Numbered from the stretch's first letter, positions 1-8,149 are shown. The stretch: DNA of 12,106 bases from an uncultured Bacilli bacterium (GCA_949440065.1 CASRZP010000036.1:1-12106); one strand, 5' to 3'. Translations and numbers: made by a program. The notes: a model not told the origin generated them from the letters alone.

Positions 1-79
1 CTCCTAAAACACGGATAACCAATAGTTCACGTGCTCCAGAGTTATCAGCTACTTTTAAACGAGATTCTTGTTGTAGCAT
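1..79 (-). CDS. rplN: 50S ribosomal protein L14 (uL14), partial
   Basis: Only the first 26 codons are visible; the gene continues past position 1. The N-terminus reads MLQQESRLKVADNSGARELL, which is the highly conserved start of L14, a large-subunit protein that binds 23S rRNA at the 30S interface and helps form an inter-subunit bridge. The ATG (77-79) is preceded by a strong ribosome binding site (GAGGAGG) in the 25-nt gap after rpsQ. Its place after rpsQ is the standard S10/spc order. The identification is secure despite the truncation. Confidence 0.95.
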   Translation of the reverse strand, partial: MLQQESRLKVADNSGARELLVIRVLG

Positions 80-104
80 AACTTAATCCTCCTCTTCTTA
101 AGAG

Positions 105-365
105 TTATAAAATAACTGCTTCTTTAATTATTTCAGCTAAATAGAAATATTTTGTTTTTGAAATCGGTTTTGTCTCCACAATTCTAACAGTATCTCCTAC
201 TTTTGCTTTATTTGTCTCATCATGTGCAGAATACTTTTTAGAACTCTTTACTCGTTTACCATATTTCGGATGTTTCTTATGCGTTTCTACTAAAACGGTA
301 ATCGTTTTATCACGTTTATCACTGACAACAACACCAATTAATTCACGTTGTTTTTTCTCATTCAT
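105..365 (-). CDS. rpsQ: 30S ribosomal protein S17 (uS17)
   Basis: An 86-residue protein, the usual length for bacterial S17, a small-subunit primary binder of 16S rRNA with an OB-fold. The family signature is plain: [20 protein letters not shown] at residues 8-27, then the basic [12 protein letters not shown] loop that enters the rRNA, and [19 protein letters not shown] near residues 57-75. The upstream SD (TAGGAGGG) contains the stop codon of rpmC, so the two genes are likely translationally coupled. The gene ends with TAA, 25 nt before rplN. Confidence 0.97.
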   Translation of the reverse strand: MNEKKQRELIGVVVSDKRDKTITVLVETHKKHPKYGKRVKSSKKYSAHDETNKAKVGDTVRIVETKPISKTKYFYLAEIIKEAVIL

Positions 366-377
366 ACTAAAACCCTC

Positions 378-569
378 CTACTTTCCTTCACGTTCTTTTA
401 AAACGGTCTTCATTCTTGCTACGGTATGTCTAAGTTCTCTAATTCTTGAAGGTTTTTCTAAATTACCTGTTGCTTGTTGAAAACGCAAATTGAATAACTC
501 TTCTTTGCTTTCTTTGATTTTTGCCATGATTTCTTCAGTGGTTAAATTTCTAATTTCATTAACCTTCAT
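378..569 (-). CDS. rpmC: 50S ribosomal protein L29 (uL29)
   Basis: A 63-residue L29, a small two-helix protein at the polypeptide exit tunnel that contributes to docking of chaperones and the signal recognition particle. It begins [14 protein letters not shown] and contains [18 protein letters not shown], the family hallmark. I take the ATG at 567-569 as the start. A GTG four codons upstream (579-581) keeps the frame open, but it lies inside the SD AGGTGGTG, which is correctly spaced for the ATG. With this start the gene overlaps the 3' end of rplP by 11 nt, which suggests coupled translation. It ends in TAG, which is embedded in the rpsQ SD. Confidence 0.95.
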   Translation of the reverse strand: MKVNEIRNLTTEEIMAKIKESKEELFNLRFQQATGNLEKPSRIRELRHTVARMKTVLKEREGK

Positions 570-990
570 TGATTTCACCACCTGTTTCTTTTTTTACAAA
601 TTTTGTAGTGATTGGTAATTTATGACTTGCTAGTCGTAAAGCTTCACGTGCAGTTACTTCATCTACTCCAGCAATTTCAAACATAATTTTACCTTCTTTA
701 ACAACAGCTACCCATCCTTCAACGTTACCTTTACCTTTACCTTGACGAGTACCGATTGGTTTTTTTGTTAAAGGCATATGTGGGAAAATGTTTATCCATA
801 CCTTTCCACCACGTTTCATATAACGAGTCATAGCAATACGTGCTGCTTCGATTTGATTAGCAGTAATCCAAGCACCTTCTTTTGCCATTAATCCATATTC
901 GCCATTGGTTAATTCACGGTTACCACGTGATAATCCTTCATGAGGTAATCGGTGAACTCGGCGATATTTTGTTCTTGATGGTATCAACAT
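559..990 (-). CDS. rplP: 50S ribosomal protein L16 (uL16)
   Basis: A 143-residue L16, near the usual 137-144. This protein sits near the peptidyl transferase centre and helps position A-site tRNA. Conserved blocks are [20 protein letters not shown] (41-60), [10 protein letters not shown] and [18 protein letters not shown] near the C-terminus. The stretch [13 protein letters not shown] resembles Mollicutes/Erysipelotrichia-type L16 more than the Bacillus form; this is a judgement from memory. The SD AGGAGG lies inside the 3' end of rpsC, only 2 nt separate the two genes, and the 3' end overlaps rpmC. Confidence 0.97.
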   Translation of the reverse strand: MLIPSRTKYRRVHRLPHEGLSRGNRELTNGEYGLMAKEGAWITANQIEAARIAMTRYMKRGGKVWINIFPHMPLTKKPIGTRQGKGKGNVEGWVAVVKEGKIMFEIAGVDEVTAREALRLASHKLPITTKFVKKETGGEINEG

Positions 991-992
991 AA

Positions 993-1646
993 TTAATTAC
1001 CTCCTTTATTATTTTTAGAAGGAAGAATTTCTCCTTTGTAGATCCATACCTTTACACCAATTTTTCCAAATGTAGTATCTGCTTCACTCGTTGCATAATC
1101 TACATCTGCTCTTAATGTATGTAGTGGAATAGTTCCCTCTGTATATCCTTCACTACGAGCCATATCAGCACCACCTAGTCGTCCTGCTACTAAAGTTTTA
1201 ATTCCTTTAGCTCCAGCTTTCATGGCGTTACGAATTGCTCGCTTTTGTGCCATTCTAAATGAGGCACGATTAGTAATTTGATTGGCAATTGAATCAGCAA
1301 CAATTTGTGCATTAGTATCTGGCTTTTTTATGTCTACAATAGAAATTTGAACTTCTTCATGAACTAAGTTTTTAAGTTCTTTCTTTAGTTTTTCAATTTC
1401 TTCTCCACCACGCCCAATGATTACACCTGGTTTTGATGTATGTACAATAACTTCGGTTCTTTTATCGTTACGTTCAATCTCGATTTTTGAAATAGCAGCA
1501 GATTTGAATTTATTTTCTAGAAATTTGCGAATTTCCATATCGTTTACTAAGTACTTAGAAAAATCTTTGCTATTAGCATACCATCTAGATTCCCAATCTT
1601 TATTGATTCCTAGTCTTAATCCATTAGGATTGACTTTTTGTCCCAT
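993..1646 (-). CDS. rpsC: 30S ribosomal protein S3 (uS3)
   Basis: A 217-residue S3, full length for the family. S3 lies at the mRNA entry channel of the 30S head and takes part in mRNA helicase activity and initiation. The N-terminus [14 protein letters not shown] is canonical. The KH domain shows [13 protein letters not shown] with the GxxG loop (GRGG) at residues 78-81. The C-terminal domain carries [20 protein letters not shown] and [13 protein letters not shown]. The start ATG (1644-1646) follows an AGGAGG-type SD in the 17-nt gap after rplV. A long plus-strand open frame inside this gene (1417-1653) has no support. Confidence 0.97.
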   Translation of the reverse strand: MGQKVNPNGLRLGINKDWESRWYANSKDFSKYLVNDMEIRKFLENKFKSAAISKIEIERNDKRTEVIVHTSKPGVIIGRGGEEIEKLKKELKNLVHEEVQISIVDIKKPDTNAQIVADSIANQITNRASFRMAQKRAIRNAMKAGAKGIKTLVAGRLGGADMARSEGYTEGTIPLHTLRADVDYATSEADTTFGKIGVKVWIYKGEILPSKNNKGGN

Positions 1647-1663
1647 ACGCTAACCTCCTATCC

Positions 1664-1996
1664 TTATTTAGTAGCCACTACGATAACGATGTGACTTGTT
1701 CTTTTATCTTTATGTCCAATGTGTGAACGTGAATCAAACATAACACGTTTTAACACAGGTCCATTATCTACTCTTGCTTCTTTAACGTATAAATCTTTTT
1801 CGGCTAAACCATTATTATTAACAGCATTAGCAGTAGCAGAATTTAATACTTTTAGTATAAGCCGTGCAGGCTTTTGGTTCATATTATTTAATATGGTTAC
1901 TGCATCACTAACATTTTTTCCACGAATTAAGTCGATAACCAAACGTGCTTTAATGGGAGATACAATTAATGTTTTAGCAGTTGCTCTTGCTTCCAT
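1664..1996 (-). CDS. rplV: 50S ribosomal protein L22 (uL22)
   Basis: A 110-residue L22, whose beta-hairpin lines the peptide exit tunnel and which is a known site of macrolide-resistance changes. I chose the ATG at 1994-1996 (MEARATAKT...), with the SD AGGAGG five bases upstream. The frame is open six codons further, but that extension covers the SD and has no site of its own. Conserved parts are KARLVIDLIRGK (residues 17-28), the ...VLNSATANAVNN helix and KRTSHIVIVV at the end. Just before this, the usual Pro-Arg-Ala/Gly-Arg loop reads FDSRSHIGHK, an unusual variant at the hairpin tip. Confidence 0.96.
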   Translation of the reverse strand: MEARATAKTLIVSPIKARLVIDLIRGKNVSDAVTILNNMNQKPARLILKVLNSATANAVNNNGLAEKDLYVKEARVDNGPVLKRVMFDSRSHIGHKDKRTSHIVIVVATK

Positions 1997-2028
1997 ACTT
2001 TCCCTCCTAGTCATTATTTTTAACTATT

Positions 2029-2292
2029 CTAACTTTGTGTACCATGTCCACCGAATTTACGAGTTAAGGCAAATTCTCCAAGTTTATGTCCAACCATATC
2101 TTCAGTTATATAAACAGGAATAAATTCGCGTCCATTATGAACGGCAAATGTATGTCCAATGAAATCTGGAAAAATTGTTGATCTGCGTGACCAAGTTTTG
2201 ATTACTTCTTTTTTTCCTGACTTATTTAGCTCTTTTACTTTATTTAATAGCCTTGGGAATACATAAGGCCCTTTTTTAATGCTTCTAGCCAT
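2029..2292 (-). CDS. rpsS: 30S ribosomal protein S19 (uS19)
   Basis: An 87-residue S19, a few residues shorter than the common 91-93 because the C-terminal tail is trimmed. S19 sits in the 30S head next to S13 and contacts the large subunit. Family motifs are [11 protein letters not shown] at the start, [20 protein letters not shown] (33-52), and [19 protein letters not shown] at the end. It follows rplB after 18 nt and precedes rplV by 32 nt, the usual operon order. It ends in TAG. Confidence 0.96.
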   Translation of the reverse strand: MARSIKKGPYVFPRLLNKVKELNKSGKKEVIKTWSRRSTIFPDFIGHTFAVHNGREFIPVYITEDMVGHKLGEFALTRKFGGHGTQS

Positions 2293-2310
2293 TCTTTATC
2301 ATCCTTCCTT

Positions 2311-3141
2311 TTATTTTCCGTTACGACGACGAACAATAAATTTATCTGTCTTTTTATTGTTACGAGTTTTGTATCCAAGTGCAGGTTTACCCCAAGGAGT
2401 AACTGGCCCTTTACGTCCAATTGGTGCACGACCTTCTCCACCACCATGAGGGTGATCGTTAGGGTTCATAACGGAACCACGTACTGTAGGACGAATTCCC
2501 ATATGACGACTTCTTCCAGCTTTTCCAATTTTTACTAATTCGCTATCTTCGTTTCCAACTTCACCAACGGTCGCATAGCAAGTACCTAGTACTTTTCTTT
2601 GTTCTCCGCTTGATAAACGAATCATTACATAAGCACCTTCACGTCCTAATATTTGTGCTGATGCTCCAGCAGAACGGGCTAATTCTCCACCTTTTCCTGG
2701 GCGAAGTTCAATGTTATGAACTAATGTACCCACTGGAATATTCATAATTGGTAGAGCATTTCCTACTTTAATATCCGCATTTTCTCCTGCTTCAATTACT
2801 GTTCCTACACTAATGCCTTTGGGAGCAATAATATACCTTTTTTCTCCATCTTTATAATTGATTAGTGCAATGTTTGCTGTTCTATTTGGGTCGTATTCAA
2901 TACTTGCAACAGTACCTGGAATATCACGTTTATTACGTTTAAAATCGATAATACGATATTTACGTTTTACACCACCACCGTGATGTCTTACCGTTATCTT
3001 TCCTTGATTATTACGACCACCACGTTTGCTTAAACTTACTACTAAACTCTTCTCTGGTGTACTTTTCGTAATTTCTTCATTAACTAAAGTACTTTTTTTA
3101 CGTTGTCCTGGTGTAGTAGGTTTATAATTTCTAATAGCCAT
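2311..3141 (-). CDS. rplB: 50S ribosomal protein L2 (uL2)
   Basis: A 276-residue L2, full length. L2 is a primary 23S rRNA binder needed for subunit association and for assembly of the peptidyl transferase centre. It shows the N-terminal [17 protein letters not shown], the OB-fold core with [15 protein letters not shown], the central [20 protein letters not shown] block, and the near-invariant [15 protein letters not shown] around residues 230-244, which includes the histidine linked to peptidyl transferase function in Escherichia coli. The C-terminus [11 protein letters not shown] is typical. An SD (AGGAGG) lies in the 14-nt gap after rplW. Confidence 0.98.
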   Translation of the reverse strand: MAIRNYKPTTPGQRKKSTLVNEEITKSTPEKSLVVSLSKRGGRNNQGKITVRHHGGGVKRKYRIIDFKRNKRDIPGTVASIEYDPNRTANIALINYKDGEKRYIIAPKGISVGTVIEAGENADIKVGNALPIMNIPVGTLVHNIELRPGKGGELARSAGASAQILGREGAYVMIRLSSGEQRKVLGTCYATVGEVGNEDSELVKIGKAGRSRHMGIRPTVRGSVMNPNDHPHGGGEGRAPIGRKGPVTPWGKPALGYKTRNNKKTDKFIVRRRNGK

Positions 3142-3155
3142 ATTTAATCCTCCTT

Positions 3156-3440
3156 CTAACCAAGATCAAGGGTTTGACCATCTTGTAGTGTAATAATCGC
3201 TTTCTTCGTACGATTTTGTAGTCCACTATAACGGCCAACTCGTCTTTTCTTAGGTTTTACATTGATTGTGCGAACTTCTTTTACTTTAACGTTAAAGATT
3301 TTTTCTATTGCTAATTTAATTTCCGTTTTATTGGCTTTTACATCAACAGAGAAAGTATATTTTGAATCGTTCATGGATTGACTTCCTGATTTTTCGGTAA
3401 TCACTGGTGCTTTAATGATTTCTAAATATCTTGTATCCAT
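3156..3440 (-). CDS. rplW: 50S ribosomal protein L23 (uL23)
   Basis: A 94-residue L23, the exit-tunnel protein that docks trigger factor and the signal recognition particle. Conserved parts are [11 protein letters not shown] (residues 8-18), [38 protein letters not shown] and a C-terminal KKAIITL. The stop codon of rplD and the start codon share one base (TAATG), so translation is probably coupled by re-initiation. The SD (AGGAGGTG) is inside the end of rplD. It ends in TAG. Confidence 0.96.
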   Translation of the reverse strand: MDTRYLEIIKAPVITEKSGSQSMNDSKYTFSVDVKANKTEIKLAIEKIFNVKVKEVRTINVKPKKRRVGRYSGLQNRTKKAIITLQDGQTLDLG

Positions 3441-4066
3441 TATGCTAGCACCTCCTCAATTTTTGTAATTGCTTTTGATGTAGCTAAAACATAATCAGCA
3501 TTAATTAAGTCTAATACGTTAATTTCGCTATATTCTACTAAAGCGATATTTCCTAAGTTTCTTGATGCTAAAATTACGTTTTCATCAAATTCATCTACGA
3601 CAACTAATACTTTTTTATCAGCGATTTTTAAGTTTTCTAATAATTTTACCATTTCTTTTGTCTTAGGTGTATCAAAGGATAATTCTTCAATCACCATTAA
3701 TTCTTGGTTTAATACTTTATCAGATAGTGCTGATTTTAAAGCTAAACGACGTTCTTTACGATTCATTTTTTTGCTATAATCACGAGGTACTGGTCCGCCA
3801 TAAACTCCACCACCTGTCCATTGTACAGCACGAATTGAGCCTTGACGAGCACGTCCTGTTCCTTTTTGACGCCATGGTTTTCTTCCACCGCCGCTAACTT
3901 CTGAACGGTTTTTTGTTGAATGTGTTCCTTGTCTTAGTGATGCTCTTGCTAAAATGATGGCATCATGTAATACGTTTTTATTAGGAACAATACCAAATAT
4001 TTCTTCTTTAACTTCAATATTTTTTAACTTTTCACCTTTTGCATTGAAAAGATTTACTTTTTCCAT
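3440..4066 (-). CDS. rplD: 50S ribosomal protein L4 (uL4)
   Basis: A 208-residue L4, the normal length. L4 binds 23S rRNA and sends an extended loop into the exit tunnel; in Escherichia coli it also represses its own operon through the S10 leader. I use the ATG at 4064-4066 (MEKVNLFN...) because AAGGAGG sits just upstream; in-frame ATGs further out would cover this SD. The tunnel loop is clear: RSEVSGGGRKPWRQKGTGRA, then RQGSIRAVQWTGGGVYGG and PRDYSKKMNRKERRLALKSA. The gene overlaps rplW by one base and follows rplC after 41 nt. Confidence 0.96.
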   Translation of the reverse strand: MEKVNLFNAKGEKLKNIEVKEEIFGIVPNKNVLHDAIILARASLRQGTHSTKNRSEVSGGGRKPWRQKGTGRARQGSIRAVQWTGGGVYGGPVPRDYSKKMNRKERRLALKSALSDKVLNQELMVIEELSFDTPKTKEMVKLLENLKIADKKVLVVVDEFDENVILASRNLGNIALVEYSEINVLDLINADYVLATSKAITKIEEVLA

Positions 4067-4107
4067 ATTTTTTCCTCCTTCCATCACATAACTAACTTCT
4101 AGTATTC

Positions 4108-4839
4108 CTATTCAGTTTCAGCAAGTGATGAGTTTTCTAAAACTTCTTTTGCCTCTTCTAATGAAGTAATTTCACTTTGATAAGTTACTAATTCTTGTTT
4201 AGGGTTTTGTACATTTCCTTTTTTTACTGCTGTTTTAATTACCACTAAACCTTTCTTAGGTCCTGGCACATTACCTTTAATTAAGATAACATTATTTTCT
4301 AAATCAATAGAGATAATTTCAAGATTTTGTACTGTAGTTGTTTCATGTCCCATATGTCCAGGTAAGTTTTTACCTTTTAATACGTGCATTGGTAGCATCG
4401 TTCCAAGTGATCCTACGCCACGATGGTATTGTGAACCATGTCCCATAGGTCCTCTTGATTGATTATGACGTTTGATAACGCCTTGAAATCCTTTACCTTT
4501 GCTTACCCCAGTAACGTCGACAATCTCACCTTCGCTAAATGTGCTAGCATCAAGTGTTTGTCCTAATTGATAATTTTCTACATCTACTCCCCTAATTTCT
4601 CTTAAGAAGCGCTTAGGAGATGTGTTTGCTTTTTTGGTATGACCCTTTTGTGCTTTATTGCTAAGTGTTTCTCTAATATCTTCATATCCTAATTGAATAG
4701 CAGAATATCCATCATTTTCTATTGTTTTAATTTGTGTTACTACATTAGGTTCTACTAAAACAACAGTAACAGGAATTAGCTTTCCATTGGTAGCAAAGAC
4801 CTGTGTCATTCCAATCTTTTTTCCTAAGATTCCTTTCAT
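4108..4839 (-). CDS. rplC: 50S ribosomal protein L3 (uL3) with C-terminal extension
   Basis: A 243-residue L3. The family norm in Firmicutes is about 209, so roughly 30 residues are extra at the C-terminus (from about PKQELVTY to SSLAETE). That tail is Glu-rich and predicted helical. L3 is an early assembly protein whose loop reaches the peptidyl transferase centre. The core is canonical: [15 protein letters not shown] at the start, [38 protein letters not shown] and [10 protein letters not shown] in the loop region. An SD (TGGAGGAT) precedes the ATG, in the 15-nt gap after rpsJ. Ends in TAG. Confidence 0.97.
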   Translation of the reverse strand: MKGILGKKIGMTQVFATNGKLIPVTVVLVEPNVVTQIKTIENDGYSAIQLGYEDIRETLSNKAQKGHTKKANTSPKRFLREIRGVDVENYQLGQTLDASTFSEGEIVDVTGVSKGKGFQGVIKRHNQSRGPMGHGSQYHRGVGSLGTMLPMHVLKGKNLPGHMGHETTTVQNLEIISIDLENNVILIKGNVPGPKKGLVVIKTAVKKGNVQNPKQELVTYQSEITSLEEAKEVLENSSLAETE

Positions 4840-4854
4840 GTTTTATCCTCCATA

Positions 4855-5163
4855 TTATAATTTAATTTGTACATCTACTCCGCTTGGTAAATCAAGATGC
4901 GTTAAGGCATCTATTGTTTCCTTGCTAGGATTAATGATGTCAATCAATCTTTTGTGAGTACGCATTTCAAATTGCTCACGAGAGTCTTTATACTTGTGAA
5001 CAGCTCTTAAAATTGTGAATTTTTCGATTTCAGTCGGTAGTGGCACTGGTCCAGATATTTCTCCTCCTGACCTTTTTACAGTTTCAACAATTCTCTTTGC
5101 GGCATTATCAAGTATTTTATTATCGTACGCTTTTAAACGAACGCGAACTTTCTCTTTTGACAT
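4855..5163 (-). CDS. rpsJ: 30S ribosomal protein S10 (uS10)
   Basis: A 102-residue S10, exactly the family length. It is a 30S head protein that in many bacteria doubles as the antitermination factor NusE. Motifs are [20 protein letters not shown] at residues 6-25, [20 protein letters not shown] (around 37-56) and [18 protein letters not shown] (around 63-80). It is the first gene of the operon. The start has a strong SD (GGGAGG, at 5171-5176 on the plus strand), preceded directly by a hairpin and a structured leader, so it is the likely point of operon-level control. Confidence 0.98.
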   Translation of the reverse strand: MSKEKVRVRLKAYDNKILDNAAKRIVETVKRSGGEISGPVPLPTEIEKFTILRAVHKYKDSREQFEMRTHKRLIDIINPSKETIDALTHLDLPSGVDVQIKL

Positions 5164-5272
5164 ATTTTGTCCTCCCTTCGCCTATATCTAGTATAGACAT
5201 GCTCCATACAAATAACCTGAGTGCAACCCTTCCGGGCGTATCAGCAACCTTGTACATCTACGCAGCCACACG
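5164..5272 (-). ncRNA. Structured 5' leader of the S10 operon (candidate cis-regulatory RNA)
   Basis: Read on the minus strand, this leader of about 110 nt can form a compact three-way junction. P1 pairs GTGTGGC (5265-5271) with GTTGCAC (5221-5227). P2 pairs GCGTA (5259-5263) with TACGC (5236-5240), closing an 18-nt loop. P3 is a short CC/GG stem with a GGAA loop (5228-5235). The three helices abut, with only base 5264 unpaired. A fourth hairpin, GTCTATA/TATAGGC (5192-5198 with 5180-5186, loop CTAGA), ends four bases before the rpsJ SD. The pairings are seen in the sequence, but they are hand-folded. Control by a ribosomal protein (L4 in Escherichia coli) is inference; I cannot assign it to a named RNA family. 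Confidence 0.5.
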
Positions 5273-5278
5273 TATTAA

Positions 5279-5307
5279 ATATTAACACACAAGTTCTAGT
5301 TTCGCAA
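5279..5307 (-). promoter_or_regulatory. Candidate sigma-A promoter of the S10 operon
   Basis: A -35 box TTGCGA (5302-5307) and an extended -10 TGT-TAATAT (hexamer 5279-5284) are separated by 17 bp. Each hexamer matches the consensus at 4 of 6 positions, and the TGN motif supports the -10. The start of transcription would fall near 5272, right at the first base pair of leader helix P1, which fits well. The -35 overlaps the last codons of the upstream polymerase gene, and I see no terminator between them, so read-through from that gene is also possible. Confidence 0.55.
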
Positions 5308-6519
5308 GCTTTTTTTATCGTTTTTCTTATCTTTTTTTACTAAACTTGCCCTTTGGATAGTCTTAGTACCAAATTTATCTTGTAAAGCATCTAAAGTTTC
5401 TTGCATTTTATCATCTTCCCTATCTTCTTGAGTTTCAAATAAGGATACTTGTCGTTCTTTTGTTTTAGATAAATCACCTAGACGAACACCAATGTTACGA
5501 AGTGGATCTTTTTTCCAACCACAGTCTAGTAATTCCAATACATGTTGATAAATATCTAACGTCCTATTAGTGGCATTAAATAACTTTTTTTGATGGGAAT
5601 AACTAACAAATTGATTATTTTTAAAAGTTACAGCAATCGTTTTAGTATAAAATCCCTGTTTCCTTAAACTTCTTCCTAGTTTCTCTGTTTGATAAAATAA
5701 AATTTGTTCTAACTTTTCTTTATCCTCTACATCAACAGGTAATGTTTCTGATACACTAATACACTTATTATCAGCGCGAGTATTTTCAACAGGATTATCA
5801 TCTATCCCATTAGCAGCTTGAATCATGTAAAAAGCAGTTGATTTGAATTTCCTCTTTAATAAAGATAAATTTGTTTTTGCTAATTGTCCAATGGTCATTA
5901 TATGCATCTTCTCTAATTCTTTTGCACTACTTTTTCCTACCATAAATAAATCCCCAACGGGTAAAGGCCACATTTTTTGTTCTATTTCATCTTGAAATAA
6001 AGTATGTACTTTATCTGGTTTTTCAAAGTCTGATGCCATCTTTGCACATAATTTATTAGAAGCTATTCCAATATTTACGGTAAAACCAAAATTTGTTTTA
6101 ATCTCCTCTTTCATTTTATTAGCTAATTTTATGTAGTCGTTATATAAAAGAGCAGTCCCTGTTAAATCAAGAAAACACTCATCAATAGAAAATCGCTCAA
6201 TTACTGGTGTATATTGACTTAGGTATTGAAAAAGTAAATTAGACTGCTCTTTGTAATAAGCGTGTTCTGGTGGATAAATTTTTAAATTTCGACATTTTCT
6301 TTGCGCTGAATAAATGGTTTCTGCTGTTACTATTCCATATTTTTTGGCAACGGGAGATTTTGCTAAGACAATTCCATGACGAAGCGTAGGATCCCCTGCA
6401 ATAATTGATGGAATTTTTCTAATGTCTATTTTGTATCCTTCTTTTAATAATTTCACCGCGGTCCATGATAAGAAGGCATTATTTACATCCACATGAAATA
6501 TAATTCTTTTTCTCTCCAT
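5296..6519 (-). CDS. Y-family DNA polymerase (DinB/UmuC-like, translesion synthesis)
   Basis: A 407-residue Y-family polymerase, which copies past damaged template bases at low fidelity. The palm catalytic residues are visible: D11 in FHVDVNNAFLSW, and D113/E114 in RFSIDECFLDLT. F16 stands at the usual steric-gate position, five residues after the first Asp. Helix-hairpin-helix and little-finger regions follow. QVSLF at residues 357-361 fits the beta-clamp binding motif, followed by a Lys-rich tail. The subgroup looks like the Firmicutes DinB/UmuC relatives rather than classical dinB, so I give no symbol. The start is the ATG at 6517-6519 with SD GGTGAT; an in-frame TTG four codons upstream is less likely. 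It has its own promoter. Confidence 0.9.
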   Translation of the reverse strand: MERKRIIFHVDVNNAFLSWTAVKLLKEGYKIDIRKIPSIIAGDPTLRHGIVLAKSPVAKKYGIVTAETIYSAQRKCRNLKIYPPEHAYYKEQSNLLFQYLSQYTPVIERFSIDECFLDLTGTALLYNDYIKLANKMKEEIKTNFGFTVNIGIASNKLCAKMASDFEKPDKVHTLFQDEIEQKMWPLPVGDLFMVGKSSAKELEKMHIMTIGQLAKTNLSLLKRKFKSTAFYMIQAANGIDDNPVENTRADNKCISVSETLPVDVEDKEKLEQILFYQTEKLGRSLRKQGFYTKTIAVTFKNNQFVSYSHQKKLFNATNRTLDIYQHVLELLDCGWKKDPLRNIGVRLGDLSKTKERQVSLFETQEDREDDKMQETLDALQDKFGTKTIQRASLVKKDKKNDKKSLRN

Positions 6520-6535
6520 AAAAATCACCAAAGTT

Positions 6536-6564
6536 ATTATACGATAAACAGATAGATTTCTAAA
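6536..6564 (-). promoter_or_regulatory. Candidate sigma-A promoter of the Y-family polymerase gene
   Basis: A perfect -10 TATAAT (6536-6541) lies 17 bp from a -35-like TTTAGA (6559-6564, 4 of 6 matches). Transcription would start about 9-10 nt before the ATG at 6519, leaving barely room for the SD GGTGAT, so the leader is very short. The -35 lies immediately after the terminator of gpmI. I see no Gram-positive LexA (SOS) box of the GAAC-N4-GTTC type here. Confidence 0.6.
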
Positions 6565-6565
6565 G

Positions 6566-6590
6566 AAAAAACTCCATTATCCATGAAGTT
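6566..6590 (-). terminator. Rho-independent terminator of the ATPase-gpmI operon
   Basis: On the minus strand AACTTCAT (6583-6590) pairs with ATGGAGTT (6570-6577) in an 8-bp stem (one G-T pair) around a 5-nt loop GGATA, followed by a run of six T (6566-6571, partly in the stem). It lies about 65 nt past the gpmI stop and just before the promoter of the next gene, which is where a terminator is expected. Confidence 0.75.
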
Positions 6591-6654
6591 TAAGTCTATT
6601 TTTCTCATGTTATTTATGCGTTTCAGTCTAATGTTAACATGTTAATGAAAAACG

Positions 6655-8148
6655 TTATTCGATTAATCCTGCTTCCATTTCTTTTGGAATATCTTCTTTT
6701 AATAAAGTTAGAATCGTTCCTGCAATATTCGATAGTCCCCCGTTTTTTAAAGTTATATCATCTTGGCATAGGATAAAAGGAACTTTATTACAAGTATGAC
6801 TAGTTATCACATGGCCTTCTTCATCAAACATATATTCAGCATTTCCATGGTCTGCTGTAACTAAAAGACAACCATCTAACTCTTTTACTTTTTCATAAAC
6901 TCGTCCTAAATTTTTATCCATAGCTTCAACAGCTTCTATTACTTTAGGATAATTTCCCGTATGTCCTACCATATCACAATTAGCAAAATTTAAAATAATC
7001 ACATCATATTGACCTATCACTTCTAGCAACTGGTCAGTAAGTTCAACACTAGACATCGCTGGATACATATCATAAGTTGCTACATCTTTCCTTGGTACGA
7101 TTAGCTTATCTGTATTTTCTAAATTTCGCTCTACCCCCCCATCAAAGAAGTAAGTAACATGAGGATATTTACTCGCTTCGGCAATTCTTAGCACTTTATA
7201 TCCTCGATTATCTACAATAACACCTAAAGGATTATCCACATCTAATGGTGGAAAAGCAGGCTCTGCGATAATACTTTTTTCCACACTCATCATGGTCACT
7301 AAGCATAAATTTTTAAATTTTTCAACAGGAAACTCACTAAAATCAGGATTGGTAATAGCTGTAAATAACTGGGTTGCTCGATCTGGTCTAAAGTTAAATA
7401 GAATCGCTCCATCGTTATCTTCTAAATTTCCATTTTCTTCTAATCTAGCAGGAACAATGAACTCATCGTATATTTTCTTTTGATAAGATTCTTTGATATA
7501 GGTATGATAATCTTGAATAGTTGTTCCTTTTTTGTATACCAATAAGCGATAGTATTCTTCCGTTAAATTCCACATTCTCTCTCTATCCATGGAATAATAT
7601 CTTCCTGAAATATCGGCTAACTTTCCGCAATTAATTTTTTCCATATATGATGTTAATTCATCTAAATAAGTAATAGACACATCAGGAAGTGTATCTCTCC
7701 CATCTAAAAAAGCATGAACATAAACTTCTTTTATGCCTTCTTTTTTCGCTAAGTCAAGCAAAGCATATAAATGATTAATATGAGAATGAATTCCTCCATC
7801 ACTTAGTAAACCAAATAAATGTAGTTTACTGTTGTTTTTCTTTACATGGTGAATCACTTTTAAAAATTCTTTATTTTCAAAAAATGTTTGGTTTTTAATG
7901 CTTTGGTTAATTAGTTCTAGTCCTTGATAGATAATACGTCCTGCACCAATGGTTAAATGACCTACTTCACTATTTCCCATTTGACCTATAGGTAGTCCAA
8001 CGGCATTTCCACTAGCATCCAATAAACAATGAGGATATTCTCTCCACAATCTATCAAAATTCGGTGTTTTGGCTTCTTTAATGGCATTCCCTTTTATTTC
8101 TTCTCGATAACCAAAACCATCTAAAATAGCTAAAACAATCGGTAACAT
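6655..8148 (-). CDS. gpmI: 2,3-bisphosphoglycerate-independent phosphoglycerate mutase
   Basis: A 497-residue protein (family about 505-515) that interconverts 3- and 2-phosphoglycerate in glycolysis, using two metal ions (usually manganese) and a phosphoserine intermediate. All key residues are visible: D10 in ILDGFG, the nucleophile S60 in GNSEVGH, HSH 121-123, GRD 150-152, R183 and R189 in SGRYYSMDRER, FRPDRATQ 253-260, K327, D392/H396 in CDMVGH, D433/H434 in TADHGN and H451. The enzyme should be active and cytoplasmic. The SD AAAGGAG lies inside the 3' end of the upstream ATPase gene, one base away, so the two are almost certainly cotranscribed. The gene is not next to the glycolytic genes (gap, pgk, tpi, eno) with which it is often found. 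Confidence 0.97.
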   Translation of the reverse strand: MLPIVLAILDGFGYREEIKGNAIKEAKTPNFDRLWREYPHCLLDASGNAVGLPIGQMGNSEVGHLTIGAGRIIYQGLELINQSIKNQTFFENKEFLKVIHHVKKNNSKLHLFGLLSDGGIHSHINHLYALLDLAKKEGIKEVYVHAFLDGRDTLPDVSITYLDELTSYMEKINCGKLADISGRYYSMDRERMWNLTEEYYRLLVYKKGTTIQDYHTYIKESYQKKIYDEFIVPARLEENGNLEDNDGAILFNFRPDRATQLFTAITNPDFSEFPVEKFKNLCLVTMMSVEKSIIAEPAFPPLDVDNPLGVIVDNRGYKVLRIAEASKYPHVTYFFDGGVERNLENTDKLIVPRKDVATYDMYPAMSSVELTDQLLEVIGQYDVIILNFANCDMVGHTGNYPKVIEAVEAMDKNLGRVYEKVKELDGCLLVTADHGNAEYMFDEEGHVITSHTCNKVPFILCQDDITLKNGGLSNIAGTILTLLKEDIPKEMEAGLIE

Positions 8149-8149
8149 A

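Noticed and set aside
579..581. GTG as the start of rpmC
   Set aside because: It lies within the SD that is properly spaced for the ATG at 567-569, and L29 normally begins at MKVNEIR.
1417..1653. Plus-strand open frame opposite rpsC
   Set aside because: It is antisense to a conserved gene, has no SD or promoter and no recognisable product. The same applies to plus-strand frames at 1719-2123, 3667-3897, 5040-5285, 7292-7483, 11361-11576 and 11727-11990.
2244..2447. Minus-strand frame across the rplB-rpsS junction
   Set aside because: It overlaps both conserved genes in another frame and its product resembles nothing.
6634..6645. Palindrome TTAACATGTTAA downstream of gpmI, considered as an operator or SOS box
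   Set aside because: It does not match the Gram-positive LexA box, is about 100 bp from the polymerase promoter, and a 12-bp AT-rich palindrome is weak evidence alone.
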